Part shown: positions 10,029 to 17,938 of the stretch, in pieces
Layout of the letters: every line of letters begins with the position of its first letter
How positions within the stretch are numbered: the first letter of the stretch is position 1
Assembly (NCBI RefSeq): GCF_030814995.1
Contig: NZ_JAUSVX010000014.1
Span: 124,001-188,000, forward strand
DNA from: Labrys wisconsinensis
GTDB taxonomy: Bacteria > Pseudomonadota > Alphaproteobacteria > Rhizobiales > Labraceae
DNA length: 64,000 nucleotides
Direction: 5' to 3'
The notes under the pieces: generated by a model
What the model saw: only the letters and a program-made list of their open reading frames with translations
The model's database searches: none
Told to the model about the DNA's origin: nothing
Made by a program: the position numbers and the translations under genes

Positions 10029-10877
10029 TCAGGCGCTCCAGGCGACCGCGGTCTGGCGCTGGCTGCCGAGCTTCTCGATGCCGAGCGTCATCACGTCGCC
10101 GGGCTTGACGTAGAGCGGCGGCTTCATCCCCATGCCGACGCCGGGCGGCGTGCCCGTCGTGATGACGTCGCCGGGCTGGAGCAGCATGAACTGCGAGATA
10201 TAGGAGACGATGGTGGCGACGCCGAACACCATGGTCCGGGTCGAGCCGGTCTGCATGCGCTTGCCGTTGACGTCGAGCCACATGGAGAGGGCCTGCACGT
10301 CGCCCACCTCGTCCGGCGTCACCAGCCAGGGGCCGAGGGGACCGAAAGTCGGACAGCCCTTGCCCTTCATCCACTGGCCCGAGCGCTCGGTTTGATAGGC
10401 GCGCTCGGAGACGTCGTTGCAGATGCAGAATCCGGCGACATGGGCGAGCGCGTCCTTCTCCTCGATATAGGAGGCGCGGCTGCCGATGACGATGGCGAGC
10501 TCGACTTCCCAGTCCGTCTTCTCCGAGCCGCGGGGGATGACCACGTCGTCGTTCGGGCCGACGACGCAGGACGGCGCCTTGTTGAACAGCACCGGCTCCT
10601 TCGGCACCGGCAGGTTGCTCTCGGCCGCGTGGTCGGCATAGTTCAGGCCGACCGCGATGAAGTTGCCGGGCCTGGGCACGCAGGAGCCGTAGCGCGGCTC
10701 GCCGGAGACCAGCGGCAGCGACGCCGGGGAGAGGCCGGCGAGCCGGGCCAGCGAAGCCGGCGACAGCGCCTCGCCCGTGAAGTCGGCGACGTGGCCGGAC
10801 AGGTCGCGGATCCCACCCTCTCCATCGATCAGGCCGGGTTTCTCCTGGCCGGGGTTGCCATAGCGCACGAGCTTCAT
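10029..10877 (-). CDS. fumarylacetoacetate hydrolase (FAH) family protein
   Basis: A 282-residue cytosolic enzyme. The FAH fold covers about residues 70-280, with the family segment NYADHAAES near residue 80 and a metal-site region ELAIVIG near 125. FAH enzymes hydrolyse, decarboxylate or isomerise 2-oxo-acid intermediates; acylpyruvase, ureidoglycolate lyase and homoprotocatechuate isomerase all look like this, so the substrate is not assigned. AAGGAA lies 8-9 bases before the ATG at 10877. The upstream in-frame extension to 11042 is low-complexity and is rejected. Confidence 0.85.
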   Translation of the reverse strand: MKLVRYGNPGQEKPGLIDGEGGIRDLSGHVADFTGEALSPASLARLAGLSPASLPLVSGEPRYGSCVPRPGNFIAVGLNYADHAAESNLPVPKEPVLFNKAPSCVVGPNDDVVIPRGSEKTDWEVELAIVIGSRASYIEEKDALAHVAGFCICNDVSERAYQTERSGQWMKGKGCPTFGPLGPWLVTPDEVGDVQALSMWLDVNGKRMQTGSTRTMVFGVATIVSYISQFMLLQPGDVITTGTPPGVGMGMKPPLYVKPGDVMTLGIEKLGSQRQTAVAWSA

Positions 10878-11270
10878 GTCGAGTTCCTTTGAGCGTTTCG
10901 CAGCCGACTTGTAGGACAACTCGGATACCCGATCCAGTCCGCACCGGGTTCGAATCGTCGCGGCTGCGGCGGCGATACCAGCAGCAATTCCGGCCGATTG
11001 GCCACACAGAATCGTTGCAGATCTGCCACGGTGTCGCCGCAAATGGCTAGGGGTAACGCGCTGTTGAACTTTGCCGGCTGATGCTGCAGCTGCCCGAAAA
11101 GCCTGCCGGCGCGACCACTTACCGGTTGCGGACCGGTCCGTGCCGGACCGGCGCGGCTCACCGGGCGCCCGGCGGGCGCGGTTGCGGATGCCGCGGCTTC
11201 GGGCAGTCTGTGTGCGGGGGAATCACAATCATCGCCAGGCCCCGGCGGGGGTGTCGGCGTAGGGGGAGCA
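10878..11270. other. divergent intergenic region between the FAH and FadL genes
   Basis: There are 393 bases with no supported gene. It must hold the promoters of both flanking genes. A T-arm-like string GGGTTCGAATC occurs near 10947, but the flanks do not pair into a tRNA. GC-rich self-complementary stretches lie around 11160-11190. No clear operator was recognised. Confidence 0.4.
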
Positions 11271-12629
11271 ATGGCGAAGGCGCGACGGATCGGTCCATTC
11301 GTCCTGACGGCTGCGATCGCGGCCCTCCCGGTCGGCGCTCATGCCGGCGGCTTCGGCAACAGGCTGCAGTCGGCGGTGGGCGCGGGCGATGCCTTCGCCG
11401 GCGCCGGCACCTCGGATTTCGGCCTCTCCGGCATGTTCTGGAACCCGGCGGCGGTCAACGACGTCGACGATTTCGAGACCAGCTCGAACTACACGCTGGC
11501 GGTGCCGCAGGCGAGGATCCGGGCGCAGCCGGGAACCTCCGCACCGCTTCTGGGGCTCGGGGCCGATTCGGGCGACGTCGGCCAGGGCGCGCTCGTCCCG
11601 GGATCCTATCTGGCCTATCGCATCAATCCGCAATGGGCGGTCGGCCTCTCCGTCAACTCGCCCTTCGGTCTCGCCACCAAGCCCGCCAACCTGCCCTGGG
11701 CCGGCCAAAACCTGTCGATCACCGCCAAGGCCCTCTCCGTGGATGTCGCCGCGGTGATCGGCTACAAGGTCAACGATTGGCTGAGCGTCGCGGCGGGCCC
11801 GCGCTGGCTCTATGCCGATGCCCGGTTCACGCGTGACGTCATCCCGGGCGACGCCGCCATCGAGCCGGGGATTCTGAGCGGCCTCAAGGACAGCGGCTGG
11901 GGCTACACGCTCGGCGCGACCATCAAGCCCTGGGAGGGCGGCGAGATCGCGCTCGGCTATCGCTCGCGGGTCGACCTGTCGCTCAAGGGCGACCTGAGCC
12001 TGCCCGACATCCCCGCCATCTTCGGGCCCCTGGCGGGCACGCACCCGGTGGTGGGCGACATCACCCTGCCGGATCAGGCGACGGTGAGCTTCAGCCAGAA
12101 GCTGTCGCCGGAATGGACGCTGCTCGGCTCGGTGGAGTGGAAGGACTGGAGCCTGGTCCAGGACGTGCCGTTCTACATCCGGAACAGCGGGCCTCTGAAC
12201 GGCCTCAACCCGACGACGCTGACCTTCCGCTACAAGGACGGCTGGAATCTGGCGCTGGGCGCCGAATATCACTGGAACGATCAGCTGACGCTGCGCGGTG
12301 GCGCGTCCTACGAGATCTCGCCGATCAAGAACGAGCAGCGCGAGGTGTCGATCCCCGACGGTGACCGGATCTGGGTCTCGGCGGGCGCCTCCTACGCCTT
12401 CAACGACCATTTCACCTTCGACGTCGGCTACAGCCATGCCTTCGTCAAGGACGGCTCGATCAAGGTGGGGCCGGGGACGCCCAACGGCGACAGCGGCGAG
12501 CTCGCCGGGCTGACCTTCCTCGGCGAGACCACGGGATCGGTCGACGTGGTCTCGGTCGGCATCCGCTACAAGTTCGGCGGCGCGGCCGTCGCGGCCCTGC
12601 CGCAGCAGCCGGTGGTCGCCAAGTACTGA
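11271..12629 (+). CDS. FadL/OmpP1/TodX-type outer membrane transporter
   Basis: A 452-residue outer-membrane beta-barrel with a signal peptide (cleavage near HAGGFG, residue 25). The N-terminal hatch segment SGMFWNPAAV near residue 60 is typical of FadL proteins, which admit long-chain fatty acids or other hydrophobic compounds. Alternating strands continue to the C-terminus, which has the barrel strand VSVGIRYKFG. GGGGGA precedes the ATG. It is a single gene closed by a strong hairpin. Confidence 0.88.
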   Translation: MAKARRIGPFVLTAAIAALPVGAHAGGFGNRLQSAVGAGDAFAGAGTSDFGLSGMFWNPAAVNDVDDFETSSNYTLAVPQARIRAQPGTSAPLLGLGADSGDVGQGALVPGSYLAYRINPQWAVGLSVNSPFGLATKPANLPWAGQNLSITAKALSVDVAAVIGYKVNDWLSVAAGPRWLYADARFTRDVIPGDAAIEPGILSGLKDSGWGYTLGATIKPWEGGEIALGYRSRVDLSLKGDLSLPDIPAIFGPLAGTHPVVGDITLPDQATVSFSQKLSPEWTLLGSVEWKDWSLVQDVPFYIRNSGPLNGLNPTTLTFRYKDGWNLALGAEYHWNDQLTLRGGASYEISPIKNEQREVSIPDGDRIWVSAGASYAFNDHFTFDVGYSHAFVKDGSIKVGPGTPNGDSGELAGLTFLGETTGSVDVVSVGIRYKFGGAAVAALPQQPVVAKY

Positions 12630-12633
12630 TATC

Positions 12634-12666
12634 AAAGAGCCGATGAGCTTGACTCATCGGCTCTTT
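12634..12666 (+). terminator. hairpin terminator after the FadL-type gene
   Basis: A perfect 14-bp stem (12634-12647 with 12653-12666) encloses a 5-base loop, 4 bases after the stop codon. The right arm ends in TTT. It is an unusually long perfect stem for this GC-rich genome. Confidence 0.8.
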
Positions 12667-12754
12667 GGTACGAGCCCGCGCGGCGTTTGAGCGTTGCCCG
12701 CTCGGCACCGGTCGTAGACCGGGGCAGACGGCATGAGACCACCCGGACGGCAAA

Positions 12755-12779
12755 ACGCCCGCGCGAAGAGCGCGGGCGT
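12755..12779 (-). terminator. intrinsic terminator of the DUF2852 gene
   Basis: ACGCCCGCGC (12755-12764) pairs with GCGCGGGCGT (12770-12779) around a 5-base loop. On the minus strand it is followed by TTTTG. It lies 39 bases after the DUF2852 stop. Confidence 0.8.
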
Positions 12780-12818
12780 CCTGATGTGATGCGGAATTGC
12801 CGCGCGCGAAGCGCGGGA

Positions 12819-13232
12819 TCAGGCGTTCGTCGCCGGTCCGCCCTGGCGGAACGCGTTGCGCTCGGCCATGAAGCGATCGAACTCTTCCTTGTCGCGGGCG
12901 CGGCGCAGGTTGCGCAAGAACTCGGCGAAGGCGCGGCCTTCTTCCTCGAGCTTGCGGCGCTCCTCGTCCAGGCGGCGCAGTGTTTCGGTGCGATAGTCGT
13001 CGAAGGCGGCATTGCCGGTCGCCGACCAGGTCTGGCGCTGCTCGCGGGCAAAGCCCCCGAACTCCGTCTTGACGCGGTCGAACCCTTCACGGACCTGGTC
13101 ACGGGAGACGCGGCCGCCCCAGATGCAGAACGCCAGCGCCGCCAGACCCAGAGGCCACCAGATCACAAAGCCACCGACCACCGCCAGGATGTGCAGCGGG
13201 CTCCAGTGGCCCCTCGTCGCGCAGGAGGTCAT
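12819..13232 (-). CDS. DUF2852 domain membrane protein
   Basis: A 137-residue protein with one hydrophobic segment (about residues 13-36, LAVVGGFVIWWPLGLAALAF) and a charged, probably coiled-coil cytoplasmic tail (about 70-125, rich in Glu/Arg/Lys). This pattern defines DUF2852, a family common in Hyphomicrobiales and of unknown function. GAGAGGA precedes the ATG at 13232. It is divergent from the plcP-like gene and ends in its own terminator. Confidence 0.85.
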   Translation of the reverse strand: MTSCATRGHWSPLHILAVVGGFVIWWPLGLAALAFCIWGGRVSRDQVREGFDRVKTEFGGFAREQRQTWSATGNAAFDDYRTETLRRLDEERRKLEEEGRAFAEFLRNLRRARDKEEFDRFMAERNAFRQGGPATNA

Positions 13233-13341
13233 CGTCCTCTCCTCTATAGCTCCCCAGCCGGGGCATGACGTGGTGTGGGCTGCCCGCTCGTGCAAGAGGA
13301 GGGCAGGGGAATTCCGGCAGGCCGCCCCCCTCTGCGACGGA

Positions 13342-13359
13342 CTGTCACAAATCCGAGAC
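13342..13359 (+). promoter_or_regulatory. Pho-box-like site upstream of the plcP-agt pair
   Basis: CTGTCAC, then AAAT, then CCGAGAC (13342-13359) fits the rhizobial PhoB site of two 7-bp CTGTCAT/C repeats spaced by 4 AT-rich bases. The first half matches fully and the second in 4 of 7 positions. It lies 57 bases before the start codon. Confidence 0.6.
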
Positions 13360-13415
13360 CTGAATCGTGTTTGTGGCGCCAGGACGACTGATCGGCGAAT
13401 TTCGGGAGCGCCATC

Positions 13416-14234
13416 ATGGGCGAGGAAAGCGAAGGCAGGCGCTATCGGGCGCTGTTCCTTTCCGACATTCACCTCGGAACCAAGGGTTGCCAGTCGGAGC
13501 TTCTGCTCGACTTCCTGCGCGCCTACGATGCCGAGACCATCTACCTCGTCGGCGACATCGTCGATGCCTGGCAGCTCAAGAGCGGCTGGTACTGGCCCCA
13601 GTCGCACAACGACGTGGTGCAGAAGCTCCTGCGCAAGGCGCGCAAGGGCAGCCGCATCGTCTACATCCCCGGCAACCACGACGAGTTCCTGCGCGACTTT
13701 CCCGGCCACCATTTCGGCGGCATCGAGGTGGTCGAGCAGACCGTGCACGTCGCGGCCGACGGCAAGCGCTATCTCGTCATGCATGGCGACGCCTTCGACG
13801 TCGTGGTCCGCCACGCCAAATGGCTCGCGTTCCTGGGCGACTGGGCCTATGTCTTCGCCCTTGGCGTCAACACCTGGTTGAACATCTTCCGCCGCCGTCT
13901 CGGGCTGAGCTACTGGTCGCTGTCGGCCTGGGCCAAGCTCAAGGTGAAGAACGCGGTCAATTTCATCGGCCGCTTCGAGGAGACGCTGGCCGACGAGGCC
14001 AAGCGCCTGCAATGCGACGGGGTGATCTGCGGCCACATCCACCATGCGGCGCAGCGCGACCTCGACGGCATCGCCTATATCAACACCGGCGACTGGGTGG
14101 AGAGCTGCACCGGGGTGATCGAGCATGCCGACGGCCGCTTCGAGGTGATCCGCTGGATCGATCGCGACCGCCGGCGGCAGACCGCTTCGCCGGACGCCGC
14201 GCCGACGCCGGCCGAGGCGCGGGCCGCCGCGTGA
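13416..14234 (+). CDS. plcP: metallophosphoesterase, PlcP-like phospholipase C (LpxH-like fold)
   Basis: A 272-residue calcineurin-like phosphoesterase with the full two-metal site: D17 and H19 (SDIHLG), D47 (GDIVDAW), N87-H88 (GNHDE), H123 (MHGD), and H207/H209 (GHIHH). It is usually annotated UDP-2,3-diacylglucosamine hydrolase. In Sinorhizobium the same type of protein (PlcP) is an intracellular phospholipase C that releases diacylglycerol from phospholipids under phosphate starvation and is paired with the glycosyltransferase Agt. The same pairing here, with a 4-base overlap, and the Pho-box-like site favour PlcP. The alternative is an LpxH-type lipid A enzyme. Confidence 0.75.
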   Translation: MGEESEGRRYRALFLSDIHLGTKGCQSELLLDFLRAYDAETIYLVGDIVDAWQLKSGWYWPQSHNDVVQKLLRKARKGSRIVYIPGNHDEFLRDFPGHHFGGIEVVEQTVHVAADGKRYLVMHGDAFDVVVRHAKWLAFLGDWAYVFALGVNTWLNIFRRRLGLSYWSLSAWAKLKVKNAVNFIGRFEETLADEAKRLQCDGVICGHIHHAAQRDLDGIAYINTGDWVESCTGVIEHADGRFEVIRWIDRDRRRQTASPDAAPTPAEARAAA

Positions 14235-15256
14235 AGATCCTGATCGCGACCGACGCCTGGCGGCCGCAGGTCAACGGCGTCGTGCGCTCCCTGGAGCAGA
14301 CGGCGTCTGCCGCGGCAGCCCTCGGCGTCACCTTCGACATCCTGTCGCCGGCGGGCTATGCCACCGTGCCGCTGCCCTCCTATCCCGAGATCCAGCTGGC
14401 GCTGGCGACGCCGTCCTCGATCGAGCGCCGCATCCGCGAAGCCGCGCCGGACTTCATCCACATCGCGACGGAGGGGCCGATCGGCTTCCTCACCCGCCGG
14501 GCCTGCCTCAAGCGCGGCCGGCCGTTCACCACCAGCTATCACACCAAGTTCCCCGAATATATCGCGGCGCGGGCGCCGATCCCGCAGGACTTCATCTATC
14601 GCTGCCTGCGCCGGTTCCACAATGCCGGCTCCGGCACCATGGTCTCGACGCCGGCCATGGAGCGCGAGCTCGCCGCCCGGGGCTTCCGCCGCCTGCTGCG
14701 CTGGTCGCGCGGGGTCGACCACGAGCTGTTCCGGCCGCGGGCGGAGACGATGTTCGACCTGCCGCGCCCGATCTTCCTCAGCGTCGGCCGGGTGGCGGTG
14801 GAGAAGAACATCGAGGCGTTCCTGGCGCTGGACCTGCCGGGATCGAAGGTGGTGGTCGGCGCCGGGCCGGCCTTGGCGGCGATGCGCGCCCGCTTTCCCC
14901 AGGTGCATTTCGCCGGTATGCTGCACGGCGAGGCGCTGGCGCGGGCCTATGCCTCGGCCGATGTCTTCGTCTTCCCCAGCCTGACGGACACCTTCGGCAT
15001 CGTGCTCCTGGAGGCGCTCGCCAGCGGCCTGCCGGTGGCGGCCTTCCCGGTGACCGGCCCGCTCGACGTGATCGGCGGCACCAGTGCCGGCGTGCTCGAC
15101 GAGGACCTGCGCCGGGCGGCGCTCGCCTGCCTCGACATTCCCCGCGAGGCGGCCCGGGCCGAGGCGCTGAAATACAGCTGGGAGGCGAGCGCCCGCCAGT
15201 TCATCGCCAATGTGCGCAGCGCCTGCGGCGGCTCTCTGCAGGACGAGGCGGCCTGA
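14231..15256 (+). CDS. agt: GT4-family glycosyltransferase, Agt-like
   Basis: A 341-residue GT-B fold enzyme. The N-terminal acceptor domain begins KILIATDAWRPQVNGVVRSL, typical of lipid-linked mannosyl/glucosyl transferases. The C-terminal domain carries the donor-site motif around residues 250-270 (PSLTDTFGIVLLEALASG). The start overlaps the plcP stop (GTGA), so the genes form an operon. In rhizobia Agt glycosylates the diacylglycerol made by PlcP to give glycolipids that replace phospholipids; this function is inferred from linkage and family. A long perfect hairpin follows the stop. Confidence 0.78.
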   Translation: MKILIATDAWRPQVNGVVRSLEQTASAAAALGVTFDILSPAGYATVPLPSYPEIQLALATPSSIERRIREAAPDFIHIATEGPIGFLTRRACLKRGRPFTTSYHTKFPEYIAARAPIPQDFIYRCLRRFHNAGSGTMVSTPAMERELAARGFRRLLRWSRGVDHELFRPRAETMFDLPRPIFLSVGRVAVEKNIEAFLALDLPGSKVVVGAGPALAAMRARFPQVHFAGMLHGEALARAYASADVFVFPSLTDTFGIVLLEALASGLPVAAFPVTGPLDVIGGTSAGVLDEDLRRAALACLDIPREAARAEALKYSWEASARQFIANVRSACGGSLQDEAA

Positions 15257-15610
15257 GGGGCAGGCGGTCAAAGCTTTCGTGTGCTCGCCGCGCACACGAA
15301 AGTCCTGATAGTCCCTCGCGATAACGTCGCCTTCCATCTCGCTCACCCTGAACTGAGCCTGATTCTTGTGTCTCACCCAAAGGGTGCAGTCCACGCAAGA
15401 CTGGGGAGATTCGACAACTTCGCAGATCCAGGAACAGCCGATGCCATATCGTGGCGGCAGAGCTTTGATCCAGGTCGGAGTTTATCGGGTACGCTCTCCC
15501 CTCATCTTATTATCGCCGACCCAGCCAATATGGCCGGTCGAATTAGGCTTTCTGCAATGGCGCTCCGGCCATAACGCGTCGTGTCGTCGCCGTCTGCGCA
15601 GGGGACTTCC
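15257..15610. other. intergenic region before the GGDEF gene
   Basis: There are 354 bases without a supported gene, AT-richer than its surroundings after the hairpin. Short overlapping frames between 15281 and 15720 have no family resemblance and conflict with the next gene. It presumably holds the diguanylate cyclase promoter. Confidence 0.4.
15274..15302 (+). terminator. hairpin after the agt-like gene
   Basis: CTTTCGTGTGC (15274-15284) pairs perfectly with GCACACGAAAG (15292-15302) around a 7-base loop, 18 bases after the stop. It has no T-run, so it may act as a weak terminator or as an mRNA 3'-end stabiliser. Confidence 0.65.
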
Positions 15611-16822
15611 GTGCCGCTGGATTATCATTCCTTGCTTCTCGCCTTTGCTCTTTCCGGATGCGGATTGGCAGCGGCCTTCCTTGTCAGCTGGCTCGTCTCC
15701 AAGAACGATACCTTCCTGATGACATGGACCATCGGGGTCGCCCTGATGGCTGGCGGCGTGCTGATCTATGACGCCTACGTGACCACCATGTCCGCGGTTC
15801 TCGGCGCGACCGGATACACGGTCCTGCTAGTGGGGCTTGCCTTCGTCTTCGGTGCTGGCCGCGAGTTTCGTACCCGCGTGCTACCCTGGCGCAGCATGGC
15901 CGTCATGGCATCAGTGCCTTCACTGGTCGTGTCCGGGCTTATGCTGGCCGGCTACAACGGCGGCGCGATCTTCCTCCTCAACGTGGGCGCAACGATAATT
16001 TTGCTCGTGACGGCTTGGGACTATTGGCTCGGGCGCGCGGAAGCCAGGCTGGCCATTACCTTGCTGACCGTGCTCTACATTTTGACAGGGCTATCTTTCG
16101 TTCCCTGTGCTGTCATTGTGTTGCTTGATGGCCAATGGGTCATTGCGCAGGCGCCATCGAACTGGGCTGAAGATCTCAATATCGACATTTGTCTGGCAAC
16201 CCTCTCCGGCATCGGAGCGCTGTCGCTGGGGCTTAATCAGGCGCGACTAGCGCGTGGCCATAAGCGCGATGCGGAAACGGATCCGCTGACCGGATTGCTC
16301 AACCGGCGCGCGCTGCTCGATCGGGTTGCCGCGGAGATCAAGGGGCCGGCCGCACTCGTCATTCTCGATATTGATCACTTCAAGCAGATCAACGACGTTC
16401 ACGGCCATGTCGTTGGCGACGAGGTTCTGCGGATATTCGGGGAGATCCTCATTCTCTCCGCGCATTCTCCCATCCTTGCCGCGCGGCTCGGCGGCGAGGA
16501 GTTCGCGCTGCTGATGCCCGGCACCTCGGCGGCGTCGGCCGCTATTGCCGCAGAGAATATTTGTGTGCGCCTTGCCAAGCGTCAGTTCACCGGGGGCGCT
16601 GGTTCGTTCCAGACCACCGCTTCCGCCGGCGTAGCCACTCGCCAGGATGGCGTCCTCGATTTTGATGCATTGCTGAACGCAGCGGACAAGGCGCTCTATG
16701 TCGCCAAGCGGAGCGGTCGGAATTGTGTCGCGATCAGCGCGGACGGGGTGGAGTTCCTGGCAAACACGCGGCGGCAGACGGACGATTCGGTCGATCTGGT
16801 CAAGCTCGAGCTCAGCTCATGA
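15611..16822 (+). CDS. membrane-anchored GGDEF diguanylate cyclase
   Basis: A 403-residue protein with six or seven N-terminal membrane helices (about residues 8-205) and a C-terminal GGDEF domain (about 225-385). DPLTGLLNRRAL opens the domain and the active-site loop is RLGGEEFALLMPG, an active GGEEF form, so it should make cyclic di-GMP. No EAL domain is present. The GTG at 15611 was chosen because GGGGA lies 6-7 bases upstream; an upstream GTG at 15581 lacks a ribosome site. Codon usage is less GC-biased than in neighbours. The input signal is unknown. Confidence 0.85.
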   Translation: MPLDYHSLLLAFALSGCGLAAAFLVSWLVSKNDTFLMTWTIGVALMAGGVLIYDAYVTTMSAVLGATGYTVLLVGLAFVFGAGREFRTRVLPWRSMAVMASVPSLVVSGLMLAGYNGGAIFLLNVGATIILLVTAWDYWLGRAEARLAITLLTVLYILTGLSFVPCAVIVLLDGQWVIAQAPSNWAEDLNIDICLATLSGIGALSLGLNQARLARGHKRDAETDPLTGLLNRRALLDRVAAEIKGPAALVILDIDHFKQINDVHGHVVGDEVLRIFGEILILSAHSPILAARLGGEEFALLMPGTSAASAAIAAENICVRLAKRQFTGGAGSFQTTASAGVATRQDGVLDFDALLNAADKALYVAKRSGRNCVAISADGVEFLANTRRQTDDSVDLVKLELSS

Positions 16823-17013
16823 GACCTCATGTGGGCGTTTCAGGGTCAAGGGTTGAATTGGGTGTTGCATAGATCGAGCTTGCGCCCGTGATCGAGATGC
16901 TCGCGCCGATCGAGTTCCGGCCGGTCGATGCCTTCACGCTCAACGCAGCGATCACGCCTGCGGCCGGTGACATGACGCGGCGCCGCAATGCCGTGCTTGA
17001 CGCCGGGACGGAC

Positions 17014-17904
17014 CTACCGCTCGTCCAGCGCCCGGATCGCCAGCACGGCGGCCGAGGCGCGGTTCTCCACCCCCAGCTTCACGTAGATCTGCTCCAGGTG
17101 CTTGTTCACCGTGCGCGGGCTCATGTCGAGAATGTCGCCGATGTCGCGGTTGGACTTGCCGCGGGCGATCCACAGCAGCACCTCGGCTTCCCTGGCGGTC
17201 AGCGCAAATTTCTGCCGCAGCGTCACCTCCTGGTTGCCGGCGCCCTCGGCGGTGAGGCGGAACAGGAACTCGTCCTCGCCGATCCGGCCGAGGAAGGAGA
17301 GGTGCAGCGTCGCCCCGCCCGGCGCGACCGTCAGGCTGAAGCCGGCATCGGCACGCTCGCCACGCAGCCGCCCGATCACGGCCGGCGGCAGGCTGCGGGC
17401 GCCCTCCAGCAGGCGCACGGCCTGCGGCGTCGACCAGAGGATGGCGCCGGACCCGTCCACCGCCACCAGGAACCGGCCGGCCGCGTCGAGCGCCACCCGC
17501 GCGCTCTGCGCCGCCCTGGCATTGGTGAGGTGCACGCGGATGCGGGCCAGCAGCTCGTCGATGTTGATCGGCTTGGTGAGGTAGTCGACGCCGCCGGCCT
17601 CCAGGCCCTGGACGATGTGCTGGGTCTCGGTGAGCCCGGTCATGAAGATGACCGGCACATGCGCCACGGCGCCGCGCGCCTTGAGGCGTCGTGTCGTCTC
17701 GAACCCGTCCATGTCGGGCATCAGCGCGTCCATCAGCACCATGTCGGGCGTGATGCGCTCGACGATCGCCAGCGCCTGGGCGCCCGAGGTCGCGACCAGC
17801 ACCATGACGCCGGCCTGCTCGAGCGCATCGGTGAGCAGGCTCAGCGTCTCGGGCGAGTCGTCGACCACCAGGACGATGTCGCGGGCGGCGGGCTGGCTGG
17901 TCAT
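17014..17904 (-). CDS. response regulator, REC plus LuxR-type HTH
   Basis: A 296-residue regulator. A receiver domain (about residues 10-125) has the acidic pocket VVDDS and the phospho-acceptor in MVLMDALMPDMDG near residue 58, with conserved Lys in LTKPI. A PAS-like middle (about 135-215) is followed by a LuxR-type HTH (about 230-290, LTAREAEVLLWIARGKSNRDIGD, part of a longer match). It begins 34 bases after the hybrid kinase stop on the same strand, so the two form a two-component operon. The most likely target is the neighbouring urt promoter. Confidence 0.88.
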   Translation of the reverse strand: MTSQPAARDIVLVVDDSPETLSLLTDALEQAGVMVLVATSGAQALAIVERITPDMVLMDALMPDMDGFETTRRLKARGAVAHVPVIFMTGLTETQHIVQGLEAGGVDYLTKPINIDELLARIRVHLTNARAAQSARVALDAAGRFLVAVDGSGAILWSTPQAVRLLEGARSLPPAVIGRLRGERADAGFSLTVAPGGATLHLSFLGRIGEDEFLFRLTAEGAGNQEVTLRQKFALTAREAEVLLWIARGKSNRDIGDILDMSPRTVNKHLEQIYVKLGVENRASAAVLAIRALDER

Positions 17905-17938
17905 GGCGTCCGCGGCACCCGTCCGCCGGGGTTGCTGG

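Noticed and set aside
10940-10965. T-arm-like GGGTTCGAATC suggesting a tRNA or an att site
   Set aside because: Flanking bases do not form the T-stem, and no anticodon or acceptor stem can be folded upstream.
13416-14234. Naming the metallophosphoesterase lpxH
   Set aside because: The overlapping Agt-like transferase and Pho-box-like site fit PlcP better; LpxH remains the stated alternative.
15281-15719. Small plus-strand frames between agt and the GGDEF gene
   Set aside because: They overlap each other and the GGDEF start, have no ribosome site and no family resemblance.
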